Assembly: GCA_021801645.1 (NCBI GenBank)
Contig: JAJYXT010000089.1
Span: 1-34,324 of the forward strand
DNA from: a bacterium
Lineage (GTDB): Bacteria; Chloroflexota; Dormibacteria; Aeolococcales; Bog-877
Reading direction: 5' to 3'
Length of the DNA: 34,324 nucleotides
The notes beneath the pieces are model-generated. The model was not told the DNA's origin, ran no database searches, and saw only the letters and a list, made by a program, of their open reading frames with translations. Shown here piece after piece: positions 27,054 through 34,324 of this stretch; the first letter of the stretch is position 1, and each line of letters starts with the position of its first letter. Position numbers and translations under genes: made by a program.

Positions 27054-28271
27054 TCAGAGCCGGGTGAGCCGCCAGTGGAGCGACGGGCGACGAACCTGCG
27101 AGGGCGCCTCGAGGGGGAGGGAGATGCGCCCGGCGGGCGACTCCACCATCACGGTTCCGACCCGCTGGCCGGCCCGCAGGGCGGTGCTCAGCCGCAGCGA
27201 GTGCACCTGGAGGTGGAGCCTCAGACCGGGCCAGCCCAGCGCCGTGAAGGACTGCGCGGGTGTGACCGGGATCGGCGTCGACCAGGCCGGTTCGAGCCGG
27301 GCCACCACGGTGGCTGGGCTGAGGAGTGGGAACAGCTGAATCTGAGGCCCCAGGGCATGGGCCAGCTCCTCCCCCGCTGCCAGAGCGGTGTCCAGGACGC
27401 TGGTGCCGCCCTGGCCGAGGACCGCGCCCACGACCAGCACCGACCGGGACCCCACGGTGGCCTGGTAGGCGAACACGAAGCAGCCTCCGGCCTGCGGGGT
27501 CGAGCCGGTCTTGACCCCGACGATGCCCCCGTGGGTCACGTCCGCATTCACGTTGTAGGTGACTCCCGCCACCGGGAGGGTTACCTGGGGCATGGCCACG
27601 ATCTGAGCGAACACCGGGTTGGCCATTGCGTATTCAGCCAGCCGGGTCTGGTCGGCCGCGTCGCTCACAGTGGCCGGGGAGAGCCCGCTGGCGTCAGCGT
27701 AGGTCGTGTGGGTCAGGCCCAGGGCGTGAGCCTCGGCATTCATCTTGCTGACGAAGGCACTCTCGCTGCCGGCGTCCCACTGGGCGAGCAGGGTGGCGAC
27801 GTTGTTGCCGGAGGGGATGAGCATCGCCTCCAGCAGCTGCAGCTCGGTGAGCACCTCACCGGTGGCCACCGGGACCACGGACTGGCCCCCCGCCAGGTCC
27901 TGCTGGTAGGTGGCAACATCCGCAGCGGTCACGGTGACGGTGGGACCAGGTGCGCCCAGCTGAAGCGGGTGATCCTTGAGCACCAGGACCGCCGTCATCA
28001 CCTTGGCGACACTTCCGATCGGCTCGGCCTGATCGCCACCGTGGCTCCCCACCATCCCCACGCCATCGACAGCCACCGCCGCCTCACCGAACTGGGGCCA
28101 GGGCAGGGGGGCGAGCCTTCCGGGGATGGTCACCGTCGAGGGAGCAGCTTGAACCAACTGGATGGGAGGGATGGGTCGCAGGTACTGCAGGGCACCGATT
28201 GCCACCACCAGCACCAGCACGGCGGGAAGGAGAAGCCGGAGGCGCCGCCAGGGGGCGCGGTTCCCCGTCAA
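27054..28271 (-). CDS. D-alanyl-D-alanine carboxypeptidase (penicillin-binding protein, DacA-like)
   Basis: The 405-residue peptidase S11-type enzyme has an N-terminal membrane anchor or signal (residues 10-30). The penicillin-binding triad is complete: SVAK (Ser87-Lys90), SGN (Ser154-Asn156) and KTG (Lys254-Gly256). It acts outside the membrane, trimming the terminal D-Ala of peptidoglycan stem peptides and limiting cross-linking. The C-terminal 110 residues form an extra beta-rich domain. The start is a TTG with no clear ribosome-binding site or -10 box, so the exact N-terminus is uncertain by a few residues. It lies next to a LysM/CHAP cell-wall hydrolase on the same strand. Confidence 0.9.
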   Translation of the reverse strand: MTGNRAPWRRLRLLLPAVLVLVVAIGALQYLRPIPPIQLVQAAPSTVTIPGRLAPLPWPQFGEAAVAVDGVGMVGSHGGDQAEPIGSVAKVMTAVLVLKDHPLQLGAPGPTVTVTAADVATYQQDLAGGQSVVPVATGEVLTELQLLEAMLIPSGNNVATLLAQWDAGSESAFVSKMNAEAHALGLTHTTYADASGLSPATVSDAADQTRLAEYAMANPVFAQIVAMPQVTLPVAGVTYNVNADVTHGGIVGVKTGSTPQAGGCFVFAYQATVGSRSVLVVGAVLGQGGTSVLDTALAAGEELAHALGPQIQLFPLLSPATVVARLEPAWSTPIPVTPAQSFTALGWPGLRLHLQVHSLRLSTALRAGQRVGTVMVESPAGRISLPLEAPSQVRRPSLHWRLTRL

Positions 28272-28367
28272 GTCACGTTCCGCGGCACTCGCATCCTGAC
28301 GATTCCAACGCGGCCCGGGGCAGGCAGGTTCCGCGCCGGGGCACGGTGGAGGCGGGTCCGACTAACG

Positions 28368-29252
28368 TCAGTAGATGAAGCCGACGAACCCGTCCTCGCC
28401 GGGGACCATGGTGCGGGTGTCCTCGACCCCCAGGCCGTAGACGTTCATCTCGGTCTGCTGCCAGCTTCCGTTGGCCAAAACCTTGGTGACGTAGGCCACG
28501 TGCCCGTAGTAGCCGATGTTGTAGACCGCGATGGCCCCGGCCACGGGCACCAGCCCCTCAGGAACGCCGTAGGCGCGTGCCTCCGCCCACCAGTCGATGG
28601 CATTGCCCTCCCAGGGAACGTAGCGCTGGCTGGCCACCCAGTAGGTGCACTGGCCCCAGGGGAAGGGGTTGGGGGAGCGGGGCTGGCTAGGAGTCACCTC
28701 GGGAACCCCGGCGGTCTGGGGTAGGAAGTCCTGGACCGGCAGCGACGAGGGGGAGGCGGCTTTGGGCATGAGCAGAAAGGTGTCGGGCGCCAGCTGGCTA
28801 CCGCCCAGGTTGTTGTAGTTGAGCACCACCCCGGGGCTGACCCGGAAGCGGGCCGCAAAGGACTGCAGATCCTCCCCGGGCAGCACCCGCACCAGCACGG
28901 CCGGACCGGGGGGCGGGATGAGGAGGGGTTGGCCCGAGTGGGGCGAGGCTCCGGCGGGAACCTGGTTGGCCCAGGCCAGCTCCGCCACGGAGGTGCCGTG
29001 GCTGGCCGCCAGCGTGGCGAGGCTCGCCCTCGAGGTGGCGTCCACCACCGGGGCCGGTACGACCGGGATGCTGCCCGGCACCGCGGCCGGCTTGTCGTAG
29101 TAGAGGCCGGCGCCGGCCGCCGCGGGGGCGGGCCAGTAGCCGGTGGACTGGGACGCCGCCTGGATCGCTCCAGGGCTGCCGCCCAGCAGCCCGACCATGA
29201 CCAAACCGGTCGCCAGCAGCGCCACGGCACCATGCACCAGGCGCGAGTTCAC
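28368..29252 (-). CDS. Secreted LysM-CHAP cell-wall hydrolase
   Basis: The 294-residue exported protein has a signal peptide (residues 1-32), then two LysM-like peptidoglycan-binding segments (about 65-105 and 112-160, the second with SFAARFRVSPGVVLNYNNL). A C-terminal CHAP amidase/endopeptidase domain follows (NPFPWGQCTYWVASQR with the nucleophile Cys, and GYYGHVAYV with the His). It would cut peptidoglycan peptide bonds during growth or division. GTG at 29252 fits the signal peptide and follows a GGGGAGAAG purine tract; an upstream TTG in frame would add eight residues. A well-formed promoter lies about 70 nt upstream. Confidence 0.87.
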   Translation of the reverse strand: MNSRLVHGAVALLATGLVMVGLLGGSPGAIQAASQSTGYWPAPAAAGAGLYYDKPAAVPGSIPVVPAPVVDATSRASLATLAASHGTSVAELAWANQVPAGASPHSGQPLLIPPPGPAVLVRVLPGEDLQSFAARFRVSPGVVLNYNNLGGSQLAPDTFLLMPKAASPSSLPVQDFLPQTAGVPEVTPSQPRSPNPFPWGQCTYWVASQRYVPWEGNAIDWWAEARAYGVPEGLVPVAGAIAVYNIGYYGHVAYVTKVLANGSWQQTEMNVYGLGVEDTRTMVPGEDGFVGFIY

Positions 29253-29317
29253 ACGTTGCAAGCAGCTTCTCCCCAAGCTTCCTTGCCCGGCCGCCTCTCC
29301 CCAGCGGCACCTCGGCC

Positions 29318-29347
29318 ACCCTACCAGAGGGGTGGAAGCGCTGTCAA
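29318..29347 (-). promoter_or_regulatory. Sigma70-type promoter of the LysM-CHAP gene
   Basis: On the minus strand TTGACA (29342-29347) and TAGGGT (29318-29323) are separated by 18 bp. This is the best -35/-10 pair in the window and gives a leader of about 60 nt containing GGGGAGAAG. Confidence 0.65.
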
Positions 29348-29423
29348 AGCTGGGAGCCGGCTGAGCCGTCCGGCGATGACACGCGGCCTTCGGAGGTCTG
29401 GGAGGGGCCCGGAGACGGTCGGC

Positions 29424-30368
29424 TCAGCTGCGCAGGAGGCGTTGGAGGACGCCCAGGGTAGGACTGGCCTGGAGCAGTATCGACCGTCCGTCGAGGCGCA
29501 GGTTGAAGTCGACGCACCCCACGTACTGGGTCAACTGGGCCAGACGGCGCGTGCCGGCGTAGAAGCTCACCGTGATCATCTGCTGGATGGCGGCGCACGG
29601 CACGAAGCCCGGGGGTGCCGCCGGCTCGGAGTTGACCGCTGAGACGAGGGCGCCCAGCTCGGACCCAGGCCCGAGGCTGATGCTCTGGGGACGGAGCGAG
29701 GTGGGGCTGGACTGGGGCACGGAGCGGACCAGCGCCCGGGTCAGCCGGGCTGGCAGCTTGGTGGCTTGACCTCGGAAGGGACGCCAGACCACCTCGGAGT
29801 CGATCCGAATCAGGGTCTTGGGCCCGTAGCCGTAGTAGGAGTAGACGAGCTGAGCCGCCTCGGCGAAGGAGGGCAGCTGGCGTGGTGCGAACGCCAGAGA
29901 GTACACGTCCGGAGTTCCCGGCCCGGAGAGGGTGCCGCCACCGGAGTAGCTGGTTCCGGGAGGTGCTTGCCGTGCCAGCTCCTCCTGGAAGAGGAAGGTG
30001 CGCATGGTCGCCTCATAGGCGGCGCTCAGGTCAATGAGGTTGACGTCGGCGAACGTGGTCTGGGGCTGGCCCAGCGGCCCATTGGTGGGCACCAGCATCC
30101 CGGTCGCGGCCGGCGGCAGCCATGCCTCGGCCAGAAGCCTCATGGCCAGCAGTCGAGCCTGATCACGATTGTGTCCCGGCTGGTCGTACCCGGCCGGGCT
30201 GGTGCGGGTGGGTGGACTGGCCGGGGGCAGGTGCTGCCCTTTGACAGCAGAGGGACTGGCCCCGACGGCGGCGGTGAGCAGGGCGAGCACAGCGACCAAA
30301 CTCCAGCGACCTGCCCAACTGCCCCTTCCAAGGCGGCCTCTCGCCCTCGACGTCGCCCAGGTGGGCAC
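29424..30368 (-). CDS. Secreted protein of unknown function
   Basis: This 314-residue protein has an Arg-rich N-terminus and a hydrophobic export segment (about 22-40, WSLVAVLALLTAAVGAS), so it is secreted or membrane-anchored. The mature part has no motif I recognise. It has an alpha/beta look with VPTNGPLGQPQTTF, YYGYGPKTLIRIDSEVVWRP and a late Cys pair (FVPCAAIQQM and VGCVDFNL) that may form a disulfide. GTG is chosen because TAGGCT ends 6 nt upstream, matching the leaderless pattern. It is divergent from the MaoC-type pair; their -10 boxes are 12 bp apart. Confidence 0.7.
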   Translation of the reverse strand: MPTWATSRARGRLGRGSWAGRWSLVAVLALLTAAVGASPSAVKGQHLPPASPPTRTSPAGYDQPGHNRDQARLLAMRLLAEAWLPPAATGMLVPTNGPLGQPQTTFADVNLIDLSAAYEATMRTFLFQEELARQAPPGTSYSGGGTLSGPGTPDVYSLAFAPRQLPSFAEAAQLVYSYYGYGPKTLIRIDSEVVWRPFRGQATKLPARLTRALVRSVPQSSPTSLRPQSISLGPGSELGALVSAVNSEPAAPPGFVPCAAIQQMITVSFYAGTRRLAQLTQYVGCVDFNLRLDGRSILLQASPTLGVLQRLLRS

Positions 30369-30374
30369 CGGGCC

Positions 30375-30398
30375 AGCCTAGCACCGAGTGCGTATGCT
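30375..30398. promoter_or_regulatory. Divergent leaderless promoters
   Basis: TAGGCT (30375-30380, minus) and TATGCT (30393-30398, plus) lie back to back, 6 nt and 9 nt from the start codons of the two divergent genes. The 39-bp intergenic space leaves no room for leaders. Confidence 0.55.
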
Positions 30399-30407
30399 GG
30401 CTGAGTC

Positions 30408-30818
30408 ATGGCCTTCAATCCGGAGTGCCTCGGCCGCCGCTACGAGGCGGGCCCGCAGATCGTGGATCGTGAACGGCACCGCGCCTACCTTCGGGCCGTA
30501 TGGGACGGGGCGGATTGGGAGCCGAGCCGGCCGCTGGCCACCTTCGCCTCCGTCTACCTCCTCTGGCCCATCGTTCCCCTGCTGTTCTCGGACCCTGAGG
30601 TCGGCCTTGACCTGCCCCGTCTGCTGCACGGCGAGCAGGACTTCTGGTTCGACCGGCCGGTTCAGTTCGAGGAGCAACTTTCACCGAGCGGTGAGATCAC
30701 CAGGGCAGAGGAGCGCCGGGGGATGGTCTTCCTGGAGCTGACCTGCACTGGACGGGACGAGGGCGGTCACGATACCGCCCACTCCCGCAGCCTCTTCCTG
30801 GTCAGGAGCGCCCCGTGA
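30408..30818 (+). CDS. MaoC-like N-terminal dehydratase subunit (HadA/HadC-like)
   Basis: The 136-residue hot-dog-fold protein resembles FAS1_DH/MaoC_dehydrat_N proteins: MAFNPECLGRRYE, an HRAYLRAVW segment, LLHGEQDFWFDRPVQF, and a final LELTCTGRDEGG strand. LHGEQDF is the family hallmark. These subunits lack the catalytic Asp/His pair and pair with an HadB-like subunit to make a (3R)-hydroxyacyl-thioester dehydratase. The partner is encoded next with a 4-nt GTGA overlap. TATGCT ends 9 nt before the ATG and there is no ribosome-binding site, so the mRNA is probably leaderless. Confidence 0.85.
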   Translation: MAFNPECLGRRYEAGPQIVDRERHRAYLRAVWDGADWEPSRPLATFASVYLLWPIVPLLFSDPEVGLDLPRLLHGEQDFWFDRPVQFEEQLSPSGEITRAEERRGMVFLELTCTGRDEGGHDTAHSRSLFLVRSAP

Positions 30819-31234
30819 GGGCCACGGTTCCTCTGATGAGCATGCCCCCCGGGGCGGGCGTAGAGCCGCCGGAGCTCTCGGTTCATCTCTCCCAGGCGAG
30901 GATCAACGAATACGCCGAGGCGTCAGGCGACCACAACCCCATCCACCTAGACCCGGACTTCGCCAGGGCCGTGGGGCTGCCGTCCACCATCGCCCACGGG
31001 CTGCTCACCATGGCGGCTGCGGCGGCGCCCCTGGAGCAGTGGTCGGCTGAGGTGGCCTACGTCTCCCGGATCTCATGCCGGTTCTCGGCTCCAGTGCCCT
31101 CGGGCGACCGGATCAGCGGTCAGCCGAAGGTGAGGGACGCAAGCGCCGAGCGGGTGGTGCTGGCTCTGGAGGCCCGCAACGGATCGGGGGAGCCGGCCCT
31201 GACCAAGGCGGAGATGGAGTTGCGCCCGCTCTGA
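30815..31234 (+). CDS. MaoC-family (R)-hydroxyacyl dehydratase/hydratase catalytic subunit (HadB-like)
   Basis: The 139-residue protein has the hydratase motif YAEASGDHNPIHLDPDFA with catalytic Asp39 and His44, then GLPSTIAHGLLTMA. It should dehydrate 3-hydroxyacyl thioesters (or hydrate enoyl thioesters) with the preceding non-catalytic subunit, as HadAB does in mycobacterial fatty-acid elongation. The GTG start overlaps the upstream stop. Whether the pair serves synthesis or breakdown is not shown. The SDR-fold protein 0.8 kb downstream is on the same strand but is separated by a divergent lipoprotein gene. Confidence 0.92.
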   Translation: MRATVPLMSMPPGAGVEPPELSVHLSQARINEYAEASGDHNPIHLDPDFARAVGLPSTIAHGLLTMAAAAAPLEQWSAEVAYVSRISCRFSAPVPSGDRISGQPKVRDASAERVVLALEARNGSGEPALTKAEMELRPL

Positions 31235-31243
31235 GCCGGCGGC

Positions 31244-31951
31244 TCAGGGCGCGCCGGACTGCAGTCCGGCGATCACGTTGAGAAGGCTGAGTGGGCGGGC
31301 CGGGGGATGGATGATGAAGACCCCGCCGAAATCGGATAGGTACAGGGTGGTCCCGTTGCCCAGACGGAACTCCAGCGGATAAGGCGGCCCCTGGGTCGCC
31401 ACCAACACCTCTCCCCCACCGGCCTCCCGTACCACCACCACCCCATTGCCGTCGACGGTTGACGTCCCGACGCGCCTGGCCTTGGGCTCTCCCTTGGTGA
31501 GGGAGGCGGCGGTCTGGGTGGGGGAAGTGAGGGCCGCCAGCCCGCCGGTGAGCTGCTGGGCCAGGGTATTGGACGCCGGCAGTGATACCCAGTGCCCGGT
31601 GAGCAGCTGCTGCAGGGCTCCTCCGCCCACGCTGCTCCAGAGGCTGGAGCTCTTGATGTAGTCGGTGGCGTGGTCCTCTTCGAGCTGGAACTGCAGGTTG
31701 CCGAGGCTGAAGGTTCCCTCCCCCACCCCCTTGCCGGCCACCTCGAAGGTGAACCTGCCCACACCTCCCGAGGTGGAGACGTTGGCCGACATCCGGAACG
31801 ACTTCACCGAGTTGATCGCGGCCGAGGCGTCGGCCAGGATTCGCGGCCCGCTCCGCGTCGCCTCGGCGTTGCCGCCGCAGGCAGCCAGGGTGAGGGAGGA
31901 GGTCACCGCTGCGGCGGCGACGATCGCGCTCCAGCCGACTACCGGTCGCAT
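31244..31951 (-). CDS. LppX/LprG-like lipoprotein
   Basis: The 235-residue protein has a signal peptide with lipobox LTLAAC (Cys about 25). A LolA-like half-barrel follows: paired ADASAAINSVKSFRMSANVS, then strands ending in VATQGPPYPLEFRLGNG and LYLSDFG. The family holds lipids in a hydrophobic pocket and carries them across the periplasm-like space in actinobacteria. The ATG start is preceded by GGGAGG and a TAGGCT -10 box at 31979-31984. It converges with the HadB-like gene with 9 bp between stops and is divergent from the SDR gene. Confidence 0.8.
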   Translation of the reverse strand: MRPVVGWSAIVAAAAVTSSLTLAACGGNAEATRSGPRILADASAAINSVKSFRMSANVSTSGGVGRFTFEVAGKGVGEGTFSLGNLQFQLEEDHATDYIKSSSLWSSVGGGALQQLLTGHWVSLPASNTLAQQLTGGLAALTSPTQTAASLTKGEPKARRVGTSTVDGNGVVVVREAGGGEVLVATQGPPYPLEFRLGNGTTLYLSDFGGVFIIHPPARPLSLLNVIAGLQSGAP

Positions 31952-32012
31952 GGGCCTCCCGGGAACTGCGCTTGGCCCAGCCTAGGGCCCCGGGGCACCA
32001 TAGCAGGAGGGA

Positions 32013-32018
32013 TACACT
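32013..32018 (+). promoter_or_regulatory. -10 box of the SDR-fold gene
   Basis: TACACT lies 10 nt before the ATG. A GAGGAG purine tract falls between, so either a very short leader or a leaderless message is possible. Confidence 0.4.
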
Positions 32019-32028
32019 CGAGGAGAGA

Positions 32029-32868
32029 ATGTCCATGTTCGACCTCAGCGGCAGGGTGGCGGTGGTGACCGGAGCCTCCCGGGGCCTGGGCCGCGCGGAC
32101 GCCCTGGCCCTGGCCCGCGCCGGGGCCGACGTGGTGGTGACCGATCTGCTCACCGAATCGGACCCCGAGGTCGAGCGGGTGGCCGCCAAGAGCGAGAGCG
32201 TGATGGCCCAGGTGATGGCGTCCCAGGGGGGGGTTCACACGGAGGCCACGGCCGCAGAGATCACCCGCATGGGCCGGCGCTCTCGCGCCGTTCAGCTCGA
32301 CGTCACCGACCGCCAGCGGGTGCGCGAAATCTTCGACCAAGTGGCCGAGGAATTCGGATCCCTTGACATCCTGGTCAGCAGCGCCGGAGTGTCGGACCAC
32401 CAGGGTCAGATCATGGACCTCTCCCCGGAGCTCTGGCGTCGGGACCTGGAGGTGAACCTCACGGGGGCCTTCAACTGCACCCAGGCGGCCTGGCCCCACA
32501 TGCGCGCCAGGGGATACGGCCGGCTGATTTACAAGTCCACGGTCAGCGCCCTGCAGGGGGGCTTCGGCGATGCCAGTGTGGCGGCCACCGCCGCCGGGAT
32601 CCTGGGACTGATGCGCTCGATGGCTCTGGAGGGGGCGCGCCACCGGATCACCAGCAACGCGGTGGTGGCCGGGGCGATTGAGACTGAGGGCTTCCGCACC
32701 TCCCCACCGTCCGTGGTGGACCGCATGGTTCTCCGCACCGCGATGCGCGAGCTGGGCCGCCCTGAGGACATCGCCGCGGCGGTCTGCTACCTGGCCAGCC
32801 CCGAGGCCGCCTACGTGACCGGGGTCGCCCTTCCGGTGGCGGGTGGGCTGGACCTCTTCACCTTCTGA
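32029..32868 (+). CDS. Short-chain dehydrogenase/reductase-fold protein lacking the catalytic Tyr/Lys
   Basis: The 279-residue Rossmann-fold protein has the NAD(P) motif TGASRGLG (residues 14-21), the DVTD and SSAG motifs and the structural Asn143 in EVNLTGAFN. At the active site, FabG Ser138-Tyr151-Lys155 correspond to Thr171, Val184 and Ala188 (STVSALQGG, DASVAATAAG). Three of four tetrad residues are therefore replaced, although the frame is intact and the fold well kept. It may be a nucleotide-binding pseudoenzyme, a scaffold or subunit, or use a different mechanism. The second ATG, 6 nt downstream, has better spacing from GAGGAG and is an alternative start. Confidence 0.88.
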   Translation: MSMFDLSGRVAVVTGASRGLGRADALALARAGADVVVTDLLTESDPEVERVAAKSESVMAQVMASQGGVHTEATAAEITRMGRRSRAVQLDVTDRQRVREIFDQVAEEFGSLDILVSSAGVSDHQGQIMDLSPELWRRDLEVNLTGAFNCTQAAWPHMRARGYGRLIYKSTVSALQGGFGDASVAATAAGILGLMRSMALEGARHRITSNAVVAGAIETEGFRTSPPSVVDRMVLRTAMRELGRPEDIAAAVCYLASPEAAYVTGVALPVAGGLDLFTF

Positions 32869-32872
32869 GCTC

Positions 32873-32889
32873 CCCGCCCGGAGGGCGGG
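32873..32889 (+). terminator. GC-rich hairpin after the SDR-fold gene
   Basis: CCCGCCC and GGGCGGG form a perfect 7-bp stem with loop GGA, 4 nt past the stop codon. There is no T tract, as is common in high-GC genomes. Confidence 0.45.
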
Positions 32890-32925
32890 CTCCACGCAAA
32901 TCGCTCGCAACGCCCCAGCCTTTGC

Positions 32926-32931
32926 TATAGT
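32926..32931 (+). promoter_or_regulatory. -10 box of the zinc-ribbon gene
   Basis: TATAGT in a TTTGCTATAGTGG context lies about 83 nt before the start. The leader contains a GGCGGCCGCC palindrome just downstream and a GGAGG ribosome-binding site, unlike the leaderless genes around it. Confidence 0.5.
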
Positions 32932-33013
32932 GGCGGCCGCCAGACAGTTCCGGGCGGCGATTCAAGGCACGGCCGAGTGGTCCTGGCTAAGTGGATAGTT
33001 GGAGGATGCTCGG

Positions 33014-33331
33014 TTGAGCCTCGTCGACGTTACATTGACCTGCAGGGAATGCGGGTCGGAATTCATCTTCACCGCCGGAGAGCAGCAGTTCTATCAGTCC
33101 AAGGGCCTGGTCAACCAGCCCACCAGGTGCCAGCCCTGCCGCCAGCTGGCCAAGGCTTCGCGCCAGGGAGGCAACGGAGGAGGGTACGGGGCTGGTCCCC
33201 GAGCTCCGCGGCAGATGTTCGAGGTGGTTTGCGCGGACTGCGGGACCCTCACCCAGGTGCCCTTCCAGCCCAAGTACGACCGCCCGGTCTACTGCAGCAG
33301 CTGCTTCGACAAGCACCGGGTGGCCCGCTGA
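33014..33331 (+). CDS. Double zinc-ribbon protein (zf-trcl/CxxC family)
   Basis: The 105-residue protein has two zinc knuckle pairs: LTCRECGSEFIFTAGEQ with CQPCR, and VCADCGTLTQVPFQP with YCSSCF. Each probably forms a four-cysteine zinc site. A Gly/Arg-rich linker joins them. Small proteins of this kind are common in Chloroflexota and related groups; their function is unknown, with nucleic-acid or ribosome contact a guess. TTG at 33014 is chosen because GGAGG lies 8 nt upstream and MSLVDVTLTCRECG is the normal family start; a TTG at 33000 lies within the ribosome-binding tract. Confidence 0.85.
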   Translation: MSLVDVTLTCRECGSEFIFTAGEQQFYQSKGLVNQPTRCQPCRQLAKASRQGGNGGGYGAGPRAPRQMFEVVCADCGTLTQVPFQPKYDRPVYCSSCFDKHRVAR

Positions 33332-33347
33332 CCCAGGCCGACTGAGC

Positions 33348-34121
33348 TCAGGCCGGGGGCCTGACTTCGCGCAGCCTGGCGAGGGCCCGGGCCAGCTGGG
33401 AGCCGTCTGACGACGACGCCCGGATGACCAGTTCTCCGCGCACCGGCTGAGGGTATGAGCCGAAGCTCACCTGAGGGAACTCCTCGCCCAGTTCGGTGAG
33501 GACCCCGTAGAACTGGGATTCGGCGACCCCGCTATAGCGAAGCTCCCCAAAGGCCAGGGCTGGTCCGCCGGCGCAGAAGCGGGGGAGCACCTCCTGGTCC
33601 ACTATGGCTCGCAGCTCGGCGGGGACCCCGGGGAGCGTGATCAGCCACCGGCTGGCGCCCTGACCGGGCAGGCGGGTCGCCGTGGGAGGGGCGCTTCCCA
33701 CCGGGTTGCGGAGCACCAGGCTCCCCTCGGGAACCAGGGCCATCTTGCGGTTACCCGGGTTGGGCTCGGGGCTCTCAAGCCGCCCCTGGCGGTACAGCTC
33801 GGCGGTCCGGGCGCGGATCCGCTGCATGGTGGCCGGGTCCTCCAGTAAGGGAACCCCGAGGAATCCCGCGATCGCCTCGTAGGTTCGGTCGTCCGGGGTC
33901 GGGCCCAGTCCCCCGCAGCAGAACACGCGGTCCGGGTTCCCCGTGGCAGCCATGGAGAGCTCGGGCACGATGGCCGACACCCGATCCGGCAGCACAACGA
34001 TCCGGGATACGGGGTAGGGGGTGGCCCGCAGCCGACCAGCCAAAAAGTGAGAGTTGGAGTCGGCGGTGTGCCCAGAGAGGAGCTCGTCGCCGACCGCGAT
34101 GATCCAGCTGCTGCCCGCCAT
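33348..34121 (-). CDS. CinA N-terminal domain / molybdopterin-binding-fold protein
   Basis: The 257-residue protein begins WIIAVGDELLSGHTADSN, continues with FCCGGLGPTPDDRTYEAIAGFLG, PNPGNRKMALVPEGSLVLRNPVG, and LITLPGVPAEL. These are the MoCF_biosynth and linker motifs of CinA. Full CinA is about 420 residues with a C-terminal nicotinamide-nucleotide deamidase domain, which is missing here, as in many short CinA-like proteins that may act as ADP-ribose pyrophosphatases. The name does not show a role in molybdenum cofactor supply for the formate dehydrogenase. The start is uncertain: GGAG abuts the ATG. Confidence 0.88.
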   Translation of the reverse strand: MAGSSWIIAVGDELLSGHTADSNSHFLAGRLRATPYPVSRIVVLPDRVSAIVPELSMAATGNPDRVFCCGGLGPTPDDRTYEAIAGFLGVPLLEDPATMQRIRARTAELYRQGRLESPEPNPGNRKMALVPEGSLVLRNPVGSAPPTATRLPGQGASRWLITLPGVPAELRAIVDQEVLPRFCAGGPALAFGELRYSGVAESQFYGVLTELGEEFPQVSFGSYPQPVRGELVIRASSSDGSQLARALARLREVRPPA

Positions 34122-34174
34122 CTCCTGCCATTTTGAGGTTGCGCTGCCGCCGCCCGCCCAGCGTCTCTGCAACT

Positions 34175-34324
34175 CTAAGCGACTCTGAGCGGGGCGCAGC
34201 CGAGCGCCCTGGGGCCGAAGTCGCCACGAGGGACGACCGCGGTGGCATGGGCGTTGCGGTGGAAGCCGCGCCCGAGGGACACCCATCTGGGCCGGTGCCC
34301 AGGTGAGGCCGAGCAGGGTTGCGC
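34175..34324 (-). CDS. Possible C-terminal fragment of a gene running in from the right edge
   Basis: An open frame enters the window at its last base and stops at TAG, giving 49 residues ending DFGPRALGCAPLRVA. The piece RGFHRNAHATAVVPRG has a protein-like composition, but no family is recognised and it could be chance in GC-rich DNA. If real, it precedes the CinA-like gene by 53 bp on the same strand. Confidence 0.25.
   Translation of the reverse strand, partial: AQPCSASPGHRPRWVSLGRGFHRNAHATAVVPRGDFGPRALGCAPLRVA

Noticed and set aside
33348-34121. A molybdenum-cofactor synthesis gene supporting the formate dehydrogenase
   Set aside because: The fold is shared by CinA and MoaB/MogA, but the motifs and length are those of CinA-like proteins, and it is 22 kb from fdhA.

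Overview
The window is about 34 kb of gene-dense, very GC-rich chromosome. Genes lie on both strands, often in 1-4 bp overlaps (TGATG, GTGA, ATGA). Many start codons sit 6-9 nt below a TANNNT -10 box, which points to widespread leaderless transcription. This, together with lipoproteins, paired MaoC-type dehydratases and NifX-like and CGNR proteins, suggests a high-GC member of the Actinomycetota/Chloroflexota/Dormibacterota side of the bacterial tree. The phylum cannot be settled from the sequence alone. No insertion sequence, phage gene or CRISPR array is visible.

Layout. 1-6.6 kb: 3' end of a tRNA-Asn, two secreted lipoproteins, a NifX-like protein, an ABC-2 exporter (ATPase and permease), a YihY-type membrane protein and an HMG-CoA-lyase-family enzyme. 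6.8-11.5 kb: a three-gene NAD(P)-linked formate dehydrogenase operon. 11.7-13.2 kb: a LysE-type exporter, a CGNR zinc-finger regulator and a small basic ORF. 13.2-17.8 kb: selD, selB, selA and the selenocysteine tRNA gene selC. 17.9-26.4 kb: a NarL-type histidine kinase, an FAD oxidoreductase, a GntR regulator divergent from tyrosine phenol-lyase, a SnoaL-like protein, and a GAF hybrid kinase overlapping an OmpR-type regulator. 26.4-34.3 kb: a DUF1801 protein, a D,D-carboxypeptidase, a LysM/CHAP hydrolase, a secreted unknown, a HadA/HadB-like pair, an LppX-like lipoprotein, an SDR-fold protein, a zinc-ribbon protein, a CinA-like protein and a possible partial gene.

The centrepiece is a self-contained selenocysteine island. 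fdhA is interrupted by an in-frame TGA at the universal Sec position. It is followed by a SECIS hairpin whose GGUCU loop lies 18 nt after the UGA, the same spacing as E. coli fdhF. All four genes needed to read that codon (selC, selA, selB, selD) lie within 6.3 kb upstream on the same strand. The formate dehydrogenase is itself unusual. The [4Fe-4S] domain that normally begins the catalytic subunit is missing from FdhA and is fused to the end of a NuoG-like ferredoxin subunit, the third gene of the operon. The cofactor chain is therefore completed only when the subunits assemble. The tRNA-Sec is also unusual, with a bulged acceptor stem and a T loop in which bases 54 and 58 appear exchanged. 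Its -10 box is placed so that transcription would start at the mature 5' end.

A second unit of interest is the tyrosine phenol-lyase gene. It matches the Citrobacter enzyme at all but one of the active-site positions checked, with a constant offset of 15, and is separated from a divergent GntR gene by a nested palindrome. A short-chain dehydrogenase near the right end has lost three of its four catalytic residues.
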